A DNA stretch of 64,000 nt, from positions 620,001 to 684,000 of the forward strand of contig NZ_PHKV01000001.1 in NCBI RefSeq assembly GCF_002846205.1, written 5' to 3'. Made by a program: the position numbers and the translations under genes. Source of the DNA: Xanthomonas prunicola (GTDB taxonomy: Bacteria > Pseudomonadota > Gammaproteobacteria > Xanthomonadales > Xanthomonadaceae). This document shows, piece after piece, positions 47,717 through 56,381 of this stretch. How positions within the stretch are numbered: position 1 is the stretch's first letter; every line of letters begins with the position of its first letter. The notes below the pieces were generated by a model, which saw nothing but the letters and a program-made list of their open reading frames with translations, was not told the origin of the DNA and did not search any database.

Positions 47717-48886
47717 TTAGCCCGCGAAATCCAACCGCGCATTCACCCAGGCCGCAACGATGGCGGCTGCGACCTGATCGGCCTGCTTTGCCGGCATGCG
47801 CTTTTCGCGCACCAGCCAGGCGGCGGTGTCTGCGCGCACCTTGGGCAACAGCGCGCGCACGGCTTTGCGCTCGGCTGCCGGCCAGTCGCTGTCGTCGGCG
47901 GACCACGCAGCAATCGCCTGATCCGGATCGTTGCCGTAGCGCTTGCGCAGGTCCGGCTGCAAATAGAGTAACGGCGACACTGCTGCGCGCAGCGCAATGA
48001 TTCGCCACTCGGCGTAGCTGGCGTAGCGGATGGTGCCGGCATCCTTGCTCAAGGCTTCGAGCAAGCCGGAGAAGCCGTCATCCAACTGCTTCCAGCTGGG
48101 CAGTGCGAACAGGCCACCGGGCGGCTCGCAGATCGGCGCGAAACTGTCGCGTGTCGAACCATACAAAGGCCCGAACGCGTCGTAGGCCGGCTCGCCTACC
48201 GCGGCGAAGACGAAGCAATGCACGTATGGGCGCTGCGTACTGTCGTCGCGTTCGATCCACATGCGCAACAGCGTCAGCACGCGCTCTTGCTGTTGCATCG
48301 TGGGCGTCCCCTCCACATCGTCGAGCAAGGAGGCTGCAAATGTGTCCGTCTTGCGCAACGCACTGCGCGCGCTGTCGAAACGCGCCGTCGCCAATGCCGC
48401 GTCCACGCCTGCGGCGGGCACGAATTGATGCAGATACGCCAGCCATGCCGATGCCAGCGGCGCGTCGTAGCCCTGCAACTGGCGCGCTGCGTCCGCAGGC
48501 GCTTTCGGAATGCTGGCGATGATGCGGTCCAGCGTTTGCTGCTGGCCATTGAGCGCCTTGCTTAGTGCGTCGACCCTCGCCTTCAGGATGCGCTGCAGGC
48601 AGTCATCCATCTTGGCGTCCTGCGCGCAGGCATTGCGCTGGCGCAGCCAAGCGCGCTGCTGATCGCGCACCGCAGCAACCGAGGTGCGCGGCGTGGTCTC
48701 CAGCACGCCGCGGTACGCCTCATCCAGCTGATCGTCGAGGTTGCCGAGCGCAGGCACTGCACACAGCCGCTTTTCCGCCGGCGTGCCCGCCTGCTTGCAA
48801 TCGAATGAGGCCGACCATGCCACACCGGCGCTGAGCAACAACGCGCTGCCCACAAGGCACTGCGCAATGCGCGAACGATAGGTCAC
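47717..48886 (-). CDS. LprI-like N-terminal domain (DUF1311) exported protein
   Basis: A 389-residue protein beginning with GTG at 48886 that overlaps the upstream stop as GTGA. Signal peptide (residues 1-25, ending VAWSA). An LprI/DUF1311 domain at about 26-110 shows FDCKQAGTPAEKRLC, LDDQLDEAYRGVL, RDQQRAWLRQRNAC and DDCLQRILKAR with its paired cysteines. The remaining 280 residues are a helical region I do not recognise. LprI of Mycobacterium inhibits lysozyme, but most members are uncharacterised. Translational coupling to a permease gene is odd and unexplained. Confidence 0.78.
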   Translation of the reverse strand: MTYRSRIAQCLVGSALLLSAGVAWSASFDCKQAGTPAEKRLCAVPALGNLDDQLDEAYRGVLETTPRTSVAAVRDQQRAWLRQRNACAQDAKMDDCLQRILKARVDALSKALNGQQQTLDRIIASIPKAPADAARQLQGYDAPLASAWLAYLHQFVPAAGVDAALATARFDSARSALRKTDTFAASLLDDVEGTPTMQQQERVLTLLRMWIERDDSTQRPYVHCFVFAAVGEPAYDAFGPLYGSTRDSFAPICEPPGGLFALPSWKQLDDGFSGLLEALSKDAGTIRYASYAEWRIIALRAAVSPLLYLQPDLRKRYGNDPDQAIAAWSADDSDWPAAERKAVRALLPKVRADTAAWLVREKRMPAKQADQVAAAIVAAWVNARLDFAG

Positions 48887-50484
48887 TGCACTGCCTGCTT
48901 GCGTGCCGGCAGTAGCGACAAGAGCAGCAAGGTCGCCGCCAGCGCAACGTAGGCGCCGACGAACTGCCAGCTGATCACGCGCGCCAGGCCTTGCAGCGAC
49001 CACGGCAAATAGATGCCGCCGCGCGGGTCCACCGAATGGATCAATCCGAACAAGGTCAGCCCTGCAGCCACCAGCAAGAACACCGCGCCCCGTCGCAGAC
49101 GTCCGTCGATCATCGCTGCCACCGTGGCGATCCACAGCATCGCGGTGATGATGAAGCCATTGCCCAGCGCGAAGATCACCGCCAGCTCCGGCAGCCCGTG
49201 ACCATCGACCTTGGTGGTCAGCGCCACCAGCTGATCCGGTGCGATCCAGCCCGGCGCCTTGATGGTCAGCAGGTACGCCACCGAGGGCAGGAAACCCAGC
49301 ACCATCGCACCGGCGTGCTGTTTGGGCGTGGCCTGGAACGCCTGCGTGGTGATGTCGATGGAGACGTACACAATGATCGGCGCCAGCACTGCCAGCGGTA
49401 GCCATTGCACCAGCCCGCTGATCACCCCGAGCATGCCGCCGATACCGATGAACAACCCGGTCAGCAGCGTGTAACCGGAGCGCGCGCCCATGTGTTTGTA
49501 CGCAGGCTGGCCGATATAGGGCGTGGTCTGCGCCACACCGCCGCATACGCCGGCCACCAGCGTGGCCAAGGCTTCCACCAGCAGGATGTCGCGGGTGCGG
49601 TAATCGTCGCCAGCCGCGCGCGCGCTTTCGCTGACGTTGATGCCGCCCACCACCATCAATAAGCCGAATGGCAGCAGCAACGGCAGGTACGCCACCGTGG
49701 CCGGCAGGCCGTCAATGAAGCCGAGATTCGGCAACGGCAGTACGATCTGCGGCGGATTCCACACCGGCACGGTAAAACCTGGCGCACCCAATCCCGCCAG
49801 GCCGAGCCCGTAATACAGCGCGGTGCCGATCAAAAACGCCACCAGCACGCCGGGCAATTGGGTCGGCAGGCGGCCCTTGGCCAGCAGCACATACAACAGC
49901 AAGCCCAGGGTGACGAAACCGGCGACCGGCGAACGCAGCGTTTCCAATAGCGGCAACAAGCCCATCAGCACCAGCGCGATGCCGGCGATGGAACCGAGTA
50001 GGGCCGCACGCGGTAGTGCACGCGTCACTGCTTCGCCCACGAACGACAGCGCCAGCTTGAGCAGGCCCATCACCACCAATGCGGCCATGCCGAGTTTCCA
50101 GGTGGCGATGGCGGCGGCTTGTGGGTCCAGTCCCTGCGCCTTGAAACCGGCGAATGCCGGGCCGAGCACCAGCAGCGCCATGCCGATGCTGGTGGGCGCA
50201 TCCAGGCCCAGCGGCATGGCGGTGACATCGTCGCGCCCGGTGCGTGCGGCCAGCCGCCGCGCCATCAGGGTGTACAGCAGATTGCCCACCAGCACGCCGA
50301 ATGCGGTGCCCGGGAACATACGCCCGAAGACCACTTCGGCCGGGAACTGGAAGATGCCAACCAAGGCCATCGCGATGAAGCCCAGGATGGACAGATTGTC
50401 GACCACCAGGCCGAAGAAGCCATTGAGATCGCCAGCGACGAACCAGCGCGGCGGAGCCGCAGGACGCGAAGAAGGAGCCGACAT
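48883..50484 (-). CDS. Putative NCS2/AzgA-like permease
   Basis: A 533-residue inner-membrane transporter with about 12-14 hydrophobic segments. The beginning (WFVAGDLNGFFGLVVDNLSILGF) and the block MPLGLDAPTSIGMALLVLGPAF resemble a distinct group of xanthine/uracil/AzgA-related permeases, while TPYIGQPAYKHMGARSGYTLLTG corresponds to a conserved NCS2-like loop. Substrate unproven; purines are a guess. It overlaps the LprI-like gene by GTGA. The 235 bp upstream show no motif. Confidence 0.7.
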   Translation of the reverse strand: MSAPSSRPAAPPRWFVAGDLNGFFGLVVDNLSILGFIAMALVGIFQFPAEVVFGRMFPGTAFGVLVGNLLYTLMARRLAARTGRDDVTAMPLGLDAPTSIGMALLVLGPAFAGFKAQGLDPQAAAIATWKLGMAALVVMGLLKLALSFVGEAVTRALPRAALLGSIAGIALVLMGLLPLLETLRSPVAGFVTLGLLLYVLLAKGRLPTQLPGVLVAFLIGTALYYGLGLAGLGAPGFTVPVWNPPQIVLPLPNLGFIDGLPATVAYLPLLLPFGLLMVVGGINVSESARAAGDDYRTRDILLVEALATLVAGVCGGVAQTTPYIGQPAYKHMGARSGYTLLTGLFIGIGGMLGVISGLVQWLPLAVLAPIIVYVSIDITTQAFQATPKQHAGAMVLGFLPSVAYLLTIKAPGWIAPDQLVALTTKVDGHGLPELAVIFALGNGFIITAMLWIATVAAMIDGRLRRGAVFLLVAAGLTLFGLIHSVDPRGGIYLPWSLQGLARVISWQFVGAYVALAATLLLLSLLPARKQAVQ

Positions 50485-50719
50485 GAGAACCAGGAAGCGT
50501 GGGGGTCGGCCGATGGTAGCTGCTGCACCGCAGGGGCGACAGCAATTGGATGGATCACTGCGTCTTCGGCACTGGCCTTACATCGCGCGCGTCTCGTCGA
50601 TCGCCGCTGGCAGCGTGAAGTGGAATCGCCACGAATCATTTCCCCCGCGTTCCGCACAGGGACGTATCGCGCGCCGCAGATGCTTACCGCGCGACAGGCC
50701 CGCCCGTGGTCCCGCGCCA

Positions 50720-51652
50720 TCAGCCTGAAGCCTGCTGGCGGGATTGCGTGTCGTCGCGCACCATGTCGACGAACGCGCGCAATGGCGCGGTCATCAGCCG
50801 GCTGGAGAAGTACAGCCGTGGGCCTTCGAACTGCGGCCACCAGTCGCGCAGTACCGGCATCAACGCGCCCGACTGCAGAAACGGATCGAGCCAGTTTTCG
50901 AAAGTTGCCACGACGCCACGGCCGCTGCACGCCAGGGCGATCGCTGCGGCCGCCGCATCCACGCCGATGATCAAGCGACCCGGCGGATCGATCCTCAGCG
51001 TTTCATCGCCGCGCTCGAATTCCCATTCCACCAACGCCCCACTGGAAAAACGCAACCGGATGCACTCGTGTTCGACGAGGGTATGCGGGGCCAACGGCGT
51101 CCCCTTGTGCGCCAGATAGTGCGGCGCTGCTGCGTAGGCCAATCGTTGCGACGGCAATCCGATCGGCACGGCGATCATGTCCTGGGCCAGATACTCGCCG
51201 TAACGGATGCCCGCATCGCAGCCGGCGGCGGTGATATCCACAAGCCGGTCTTCGACCACGATTTCGACGCGCACGTGCGGATGCAGCGTCAGGAAGCGGT
51301 CGATCAGCGGCGGCAGCATGTCGACCATGACCGCGCCGGTCACGTTCAACCGCAGCAGACCGCGCACCTGGTGTCGTGCATCGGCCACATCCTGCAGCGC
51401 GGCCCTGGCTTCGGTAAGAAGCGGGGACACCCGCTCGGCCAACCTGCGTCCTGCCTCGGTAGGCATCACGCTGCGCGTGGTGCGGATCAGCAGCGGCGCC
51501 CCGAGCCGTGCTTCGAGCTGGGCGATCTTGTCGCTGACGGTGGATGGCGACAGCCCGAGCCGTCGGGCCGCCGTGCGGAATCCCCCGCCCTCCAGCACTG
51601 CCAGGAAGATGGCCAGGTCATCCAGCCGCAGCGCATCCGCATTGTTCGCCAT
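50720..51652 (-). CDS. LysR-family transcriptional regulator
   Basis: A 310-residue LysR regulator. Start at 51652 (MANNADALRLDDLAIFLAVLE) gives the usual short lead to the helix-turn-helix (GGGFRTAARRLGLSPSTVSDKIAQLE). The substrate-binding domain follows, resembling the CrgA-like group by its GLLRLNVTGAVMVDMLPPLIDRFL block. It is divergent from a VOC gene 142 bp away and may regulate it. A perfect 18-bp palindrome lies across its start codon. Confidence 0.87.
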   Translation of the reverse strand: MANNADALRLDDLAIFLAVLEGGGFRTAARRLGLSPSTVSDKIAQLEARLGAPLLIRTTRSVMPTEAGRRLAERVSPLLTEARAALQDVADARHQVRGLLRLNVTGAVMVDMLPPLIDRFLTLHPHVRVEIVVEDRLVDITAAGCDAGIRYGEYLAQDMIAVPIGLPSQRLAYAAAPHYLAHKGTPLAPHTLVEHECIRLRFSSGALVEWEFERGDETLRIDPPGRLIIGVDAAAAAIALACSGRGVVATFENWLDPFLQSGALMPVLRDWWPQFEGPRLYFSSRLMTAPLRAFVDMVRDDTQSRQQASG

Positions 51653-51660
51653 GGCGAACA
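51643..51660. promoter_or_regulatory. Perfect 18-bp palindrome over the LysR start codon
   Basis: TGTTCGCCATGGCGAACA is fully symmetric and includes the ATG of the regulator gene, with a further half-like TTCGC at 51665-51669. It could be an operator for autoregulation or an mRNA hairpin hiding the start site. Confidence 0.45.
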
Positions 51661-51794
51661 GGCTATTCGCTTCCAGGTCGATTATCAAAGACCGCCGCAC
51701 AGCCCTATCGTCGTTGCGACAGACGGTGCGGGTGATGGGCATTGCGCCCTCGGCTCCGCACATCCCTTCTCAACACAGCAGACAGGCATCAACC

Positions 51795-52211
51795 ATGACA
51801 ACCGGCATCTTGGGGATTCACCACGTGGGCATCGTCGTCCAGGACCTGGAGGCCAGCGCACGCTGGTATGCAGATCAGCTCGGCTTCCGACGCCTGCACG
51901 CCTTCGGCTTCCCGGGTGCCAAGGTCGTGTTCGTCGGGCTGGACAGGCTGCGGCTCGAGCTCATCCAGACCGAAGGCGCCACGCCGATGGCGGCCGAACG
52001 CGCCGAGCGCCAGAGCAACATCAGGCTCGGCGGCATCAACCATCTCGCCATCGCGGTGGACGACCTGGACCAGACCATCGACCGGTTACAGGCGAACGGC
52101 GTGGAGATCGCAGCGCCGCCCAGCGCCGTCCCGGACAGTGGCGGCGACCGCTTCGCCTTCATTCGCGACAACGAACGCATGCTGATCGAACTGTTTCAAT
52201 CCGCAGCTTGA
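51795..52211 (+). CDS. VOC-family protein (glyoxalase-like)
   Basis: A 138-residue vicinal-oxygen-chelate protein. ILGIHHVGIVVQDLEASARWYADQLGF begins the first module (candidate His ligand), VVFVGLDRLRLELIQ supplies a Glu, GGINHLAIAVDDLDQTIDRL opens the second, and FAFIRDNERMLIELFQ supplies the last Glu. This layout is like glyoxalase I or methylmalonyl-CoA epimerase, but the substrate cannot be chosen. Likely regulated by the divergent LysR protein. Confidence 0.82.
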   Translation: MTTGILGIHHVGIVVQDLEASARWYADQLGFRRLHAFGFPGAKVVFVGLDRLRLELIQTEGATPMAAERAERQSNIRLGGINHLAIAVDDLDQTIDRLQANGVEIAAPPSAVPDSGGDRFAFIRDNERMLIELFQSAA

Positions 52212-52312
52212 TCGTACCCGGCGTAAGGCAATCGTCGCCCCCGCAGCGCGCGCCTGCGGGGGCGTGCAGCAGGGCGCGCTAAGTCAGGGCTTGACCGGAC
52301 GCACCAGCCCAC

Positions 52313-52786
52313 TCAGAACGACACCTCCACCGCCTGCCGCGACCACAGCACCGATTGGTGACCGGTGGCCTGCTTCCACGCCAGCCGGATCGCTTCGATG
52401 TCGTTACGCCGTTGCGGGGTGTCTTCGTGCAGGATCACCAGCACCTTGGTTCCCAGCCTGTTCGGTTCCTTGGCGCCGCGGAACAACCATTGGCCGTAGG
52501 CGTCGAACACGGTCAGGCCATCCGGAAAGCGCGGGGTCACTTCCTTGTCCAGGAATGCGCGCCACTGGGTCTCATCAATGGTGCGGGTCTGCGGGCGGTC
52601 GGCCGGGCCGGTTTCTTCGCCCACGCCAAAATACAGCTCGCTGCGCACCCAACCGCGCGCCGCTGCTGGCCGCGCCGCGTCGCCCTGCAGGCTGGCGGTG
52701 GTTGAGCTCGGCGTGCCGCCGGGGGTGGTGGCGCAGGCGGACAGCGCCAACGTGGCGGCAAGCAGGCAGGACGGCAGCAACTTCAT
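52313..52786 (-). CDS. DUF3574 lipoprotein
   Basis: A 157-residue lipoprotein. ATG at 52786 follows GGAG by 6 nt and gives a clean signal with lipobox LSAC (Cys at about residue 18). The mature domain has VRSELYFGVGEE, WRAFLDKEVTPRFPDGLTVFDAYGQW, KVLVILHEDTPQRRNDIEAIR and HQSVLWSRQAVEVSF, the DUF3574 pattern. Function unknown. It is divergent from TonB receptor copy 4. Confidence 0.85.
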   Translation of the reverse strand: MKLLPSCLLAATLALSACATTPGGTPSSTTASLQGDAARPAAARGWVRSELYFGVGEETGPADRPQTRTIDETQWRAFLDKEVTPRFPDGLTVFDAYGQWLFRGAKEPNRLGTKVLVILHEDTPQRRNDIEAIRLAWKQATGHQSVLWSRQAVEVSF

Positions 52787-53016
52787 CGACTTCTCCACAA
52801 CGGGTCTGGGGCGGAACAGGGCTTCGGGGCAGGCTCATGCAAGGCCGATATCAGCTCATGCCAGCGTGCGCGCACTGTGCCATCTCGCGCCGGCCTGAAC
52901 AACGCGATAATATCTCTCCATCCGGATGAATGTGGACATCCGAACCCCTTTGCGCCCCAGCCCGGCCGGATGCCGACCGCGCGGCGCGTGTCGTTCGCAA
53001 GTTGCAGGAGAACAGC

Positions 53017-55452
53017 ATGACCCGCCCCACCCTTTCGGTTATCGGCTTGGCCATCGCCGCCGTGCTCAGCGCCAACGCGCAGGCCCAGCAGGCCGATGCC
53101 GGCGCCACCACGCTGGACACCGTGATCGTCACCGGCACCCGTGCCAGCGACCGCACCGTGCTGGAATCGACCGTGCCGGTGGACGTGCTCACCGCCGAGG
53201 ACATCCGCAAGGCCGGCGTGGTCAATGGCGAACTTGGCAGTGCGCTGCAGGCGCTGCTGCCCTCGTTCAATTTCCCGCGCCAGTCCAACTCCGGCGGCGC
53301 CGACCATATCCGTGCTGCACAGTTGCGCGGGCTTTCGCCCGATCAAGTGCTGGTGCTGGTCAACGGCAAGCGCCGGCATACCTCGGCACTGGTCAATACC
53401 GACAGCAAGATCGGCAAGGGCACCACGCCGGTGGATTTCAATTCCATCCCGATCAACGCGATCAAGCGCATCGAAGTGCTGCGCGACGGTGCCGGCGCGC
53501 AATACGGCTCGGATGCGATTGCCGGTGTCATCAACGTGATCCTGGACGACAACCCGGAGCGCGGCGAGCTGGAAGCCAGCTTCGGCGCTTACAACACCGA
53601 TGTAGAGCCGATCGATCGCCGCGTCACCGATGGCCAGACCAGCTACGCCAGCGCCAAGGTCGGCAGCCTGCTCGGCGATGACGGCGGCTTCTTCAAGGTC
53701 GGCCTGGAGCTGAAGAATCGCGAGGCGACCAACCGCGCCGGCTTCGACCAGATTCCGTCGTTCGAAGAACAGACCCCAGCCAATCTGGCGCTGAAGGGCC
53801 AGCGCAATTACGTGCTCGGCGATGGGGCCACCAAGGGCCTGAATGCCTGGCTCAACACCAAGGTTCCCTTCAGCGCCAGCGGCGAGTTCTATGCGTTCGG
53901 TACCTACAACCAGCGCGATACCGAAGGCGCCAATTATTTCCGTTACCCGGACAGCAGCGCCAACTGGCGCGAGATCTACCCCAACGGCTACCGCCCGATT
54001 TCCGAAGGCGAGAATCGCGACCTGCAACTCGTGGCCGGCGCGCGCGGGCAATGGGGTGACTGGGATTACGACGCCAGCGTCAACTACGGCCGTAACGACT
54101 TCACCTACCGGCTGCGCAATTCGCTCAATGCCTCGTTGGGGCCCACCAGCACCACGCGCTTCAAGACCGGCGATTTCGCCTTCGCGCAGACCGTGGGCAA
54201 CGTCGACCTGACCCGCGTCTTCGATGCCGCCGGTGCCACCCATACCTTCGGTACCGGTGCCGAGTTCCGCCGTGAGCAGTACCGCACCCATGCCGGCGAC
54301 CCGGCAAGCTACGCGGCTGGCCCGTTCACCGACCGTCCCACCGGCTCGCAGGCCGGCGGCGGGCTCACCCCGCAGGACGAAGCCGACCTGTCCCGTAACG
54401 TGGCCAGCGCCTACGCCAATGTGTCCAGCCAGTTCGGCGACAAGTTCTCCACCGATCTGGCTGGCCGCTACGAGCATTACCAGGATTTCGGCAGCCAATG
54501 GACCGGCAAGCTGGCCGCACGTTATGCATTCGATCCGGCCTTTGCGCTGCGTGGCGCCATCTCCAACAACGTGCGTGCGCCTTCGCTCAGCCAGATCGGT
54601 TACGAAGCCACCTCCACCGGTTATGACGCCGCCGGCCGCCTGACCCAGGGGCGCTTGCTGTCGGTCAACAACCCCATCGCGCGCGGCCTCGGCGCCACGG
54701 ATCTCAAGCCGGAAAAGTCGGTCAACTACAGCCTGGGCTTCACCAGCAAGCTGGGCGATCACTTCGACCTGTCGCTGGACTTTTTCCAGATCGATATCGA
54801 CGACCGCATCGCGCTGTCCGAAGACATCACCGGCGATGCGTTGACCAGCTTCGTGCAGCAGAACTACGGCGTCACCGGCGTACAGAGCGCCAGCTACTTC
54901 CTCAACGCTGCCGACACCCGCACCCGCGGCGCCGAGTTGGTCGCCAACTGGCGTCAGTACGCCTTCGGCGGCGATCTGTTGCTGACCGGCACCTACAGCT
55001 ACGCCAAGACCGAACTGGAAAACATCATCGCCACCCCGGCGCAGGTGCTGGCATTGAACCCGGAGTACGTGCTGTTTGGCGTGGAAGAAAGCAACACGCT
55101 CACCGACGCCGCACCGCGCACGCGTGCCGCGCTTGCTGCCAACTGGAGCAACGAGCACTGGAACCTGCAAACGCGCGTGAACCGCTATGGCAGTGCGACC
55201 CGCGTGTTCGATTTCGGCGGCGGCTTCGTCCCCCGCCAGACCTACGGCGCCGAATGGCAACTGGATCTGGAAGCCGAGTATCACCTGGGCGCGCAGTGGA
55301 CGCTGGCCATCGGCGGCCAGAACATCCTGGACAATTACTCGGATCGCTCCATCGACGACATCGCCTACTTCGGCAATCTGCCCTACGACGTGCTCTCGCC
55401 GATCGGCAGCAACGGCGCGTATTGGTATGGGCGCGTGCGGTATACGTTCTGA
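53017..55452 (+). CDS. TonB-dependent receptor (fourth member of the subfamily)
   Basis: An 811-residue outer-membrane receptor. Start at 53017 (MTRPTLSVIGLAIAAVL) after GCAGGAG 6 nt upstream; signal peptide ends near AQAQ. LDTVIVTG is the TonB-box-like part, and the plug repeats the subfamily blocks: AAQLRGLSPDQVLVLVNGKRRHT and IEVLRDGAGAQYGSDAIAGVIN. The barrel ends in aromatic GRVRYTF. It lies 38 kb from the three tandem relatives and has its own surroundings, so it probably serves another ligand. Confidence 0.9.
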   Translation: MTRPTLSVIGLAIAAVLSANAQAQQADAGATTLDTVIVTGTRASDRTVLESTVPVDVLTAEDIRKAGVVNGELGSALQALLPSFNFPRQSNSGGADHIRAAQLRGLSPDQVLVLVNGKRRHTSALVNTDSKIGKGTTPVDFNSIPINAIKRIEVLRDGAGAQYGSDAIAGVINVILDDNPERGELEASFGAYNTDVEPIDRRVTDGQTSYASAKVGSLLGDDGGFFKVGLELKNREATNRAGFDQIPSFEEQTPANLALKGQRNYVLGDGATKGLNAWLNTKVPFSASGEFYAFGTYNQRDTEGANYFRYPDSSANWREIYPNGYRPISEGENRDLQLVAGARGQWGDWDYDASVNYGRNDFTYRLRNSLNASLGPTSTTRFKTGDFAFAQTVGNVDLTRVFDAAGATHTFGTGAEFRREQYRTHAGDPASYAAGPFTDRPTGSQAGGGLTPQDEADLSRNVASAYANVSSQFGDKFSTDLAGRYEHYQDFGSQWTGKLAARYAFDPAFALRGAISNNVRAPSLSQIGYEATSTGYDAAGRLTQGRLLSVNNPIARGLGATDLKPEKSVNYSLGFTSKLGDHFDLSLDFFQIDIDDRIALSEDITGDALTSFVQQNYGVTGVQSASYFLNAADTRTRGAELVANWRQYAFGGDLLLTGTYSYAKTELENIIATPAQVLALNPEYVLFGVEESNTLTDAAPRTRAALAANWSNEHWNLQTRVNRYGSATRVFDFGGGFVPRQTYGAEWQLDLEAEYHLGAQWTLAIGGQNILDNYSDRSIDDIAYFGNLPYDVLSPIGSNGAYWYGRVRYTF

Positions 55453-55578
55453 TACGGGATTGGAGATTCGCGAGTCGGGATTGGCAAACGCAGCCCTGCT
55501 TGCGACCGCCCAATCCCGACTCCTCAGCCCCGCCGTTCCGTAACCTGAATCTCACACCTCATTGCGCACACTAGCGCA

Positions 55579-56337
55579 ATGGCAGACGCGCATTCCCCCC
55601 TCCCGTCGCCGCCATTGCTGGACGATGCCTGCGCATTGTTTCTGGACGTGGATGGCACCCTTATCGACTTTGCCGACAGCCCCGAGGCAGTGCGGTTACT
55701 GCCCGAGGTGCGCGAGGCCATCGGCCTGCTGAGCGAGCGCCTCAACGGCGCCGTCGCACTGGTCAGCGGCCGGCCACTGGCCCAATTGGATGCCTTGTTC
55801 GCCCCGTTGCTGCTGCCGGCCGCCGGCCTGCACGGGCATGAACTGCGCAGCGATGTCGCTGCACGCGCAGCCATGCCGCAAGACACCTCCGAGTGGCTGC
55901 ATGGCCTGCATCAACGTGCTGCCGCGCTCACGCGCCAACATCCGGGTGTGCTGGTCGAAGACAAAGGCGTCAGCGTGGCGCTGCACTGGCGCGCGCGGCC
56001 GCAGGCCGGCGCCGAGGTGCTCGCGTTCGCGCAGCAGGAAATCGCGCAGCTTTCCGGCTACCGCCTGCAGCCCGGCGATCATGTGGTCGAATTTGTTCCC
56101 GAGGGCAGCAATAAGGGCCTGGCGGTCGAACACCTGATGCAGCACAGCGTTTTTGCGGGACGCACGCCGGTGTTCGTGGGCGATGATCTCACCGACGAAT
56201 TCGGCTTCGATGCCGCCAATCGGCTCGGCGGCTGGAGCGTGCTGGTGGGCGATCGCGCACAGACCAGCGCGCGCTTTCGCGTCGATGGCACCGCCGATGT
56301 CCACGCGTGGTTACAGCACAACGCACGCCGCCGCTAA
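55579..56337 (+). CDS. otsB: Trehalose-6-phosphate phosphatase
   Basis: A 252-residue HAD-superfamily phosphatase. Motif I is FLDVDGTLIDF (nucleophile Asp and acid/base Asp at DVD), motif II is VALVSGRPL, and motif IV is FVGDDLTDEFGF, the trehalose-phosphatase form. It is the first gene of a trehalose operon with GH15 and otsA downstream. Trehalose acts as an osmoprotectant and affects plant interactions in related bacteria. Confidence 0.93.
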   Translation: MADAHSPLPSPPLLDDACALFLDVDGTLIDFADSPEAVRLLPEVREAIGLLSERLNGAVALVSGRPLAQLDALFAPLLLPAAGLHGHELRSDVAARAAMPQDTSEWLHGLHQRAAALTRQHPGVLVEDKGVSVALHWRARPQAGAEVLAFAQQEIAQLSGYRLQPGDHVVEFVPEGSNKGLAVEHLMQHSVFAGRTPVFVGDDLTDEFGFDAANRLGGWSVLVGDRAQTSARFRVDGTADVHAWLQHNARRR

Positions 56338-56381
56338 CCACCGCGCACCTTCTCTCACTTCAACAGGATCGTTTGTACTCC

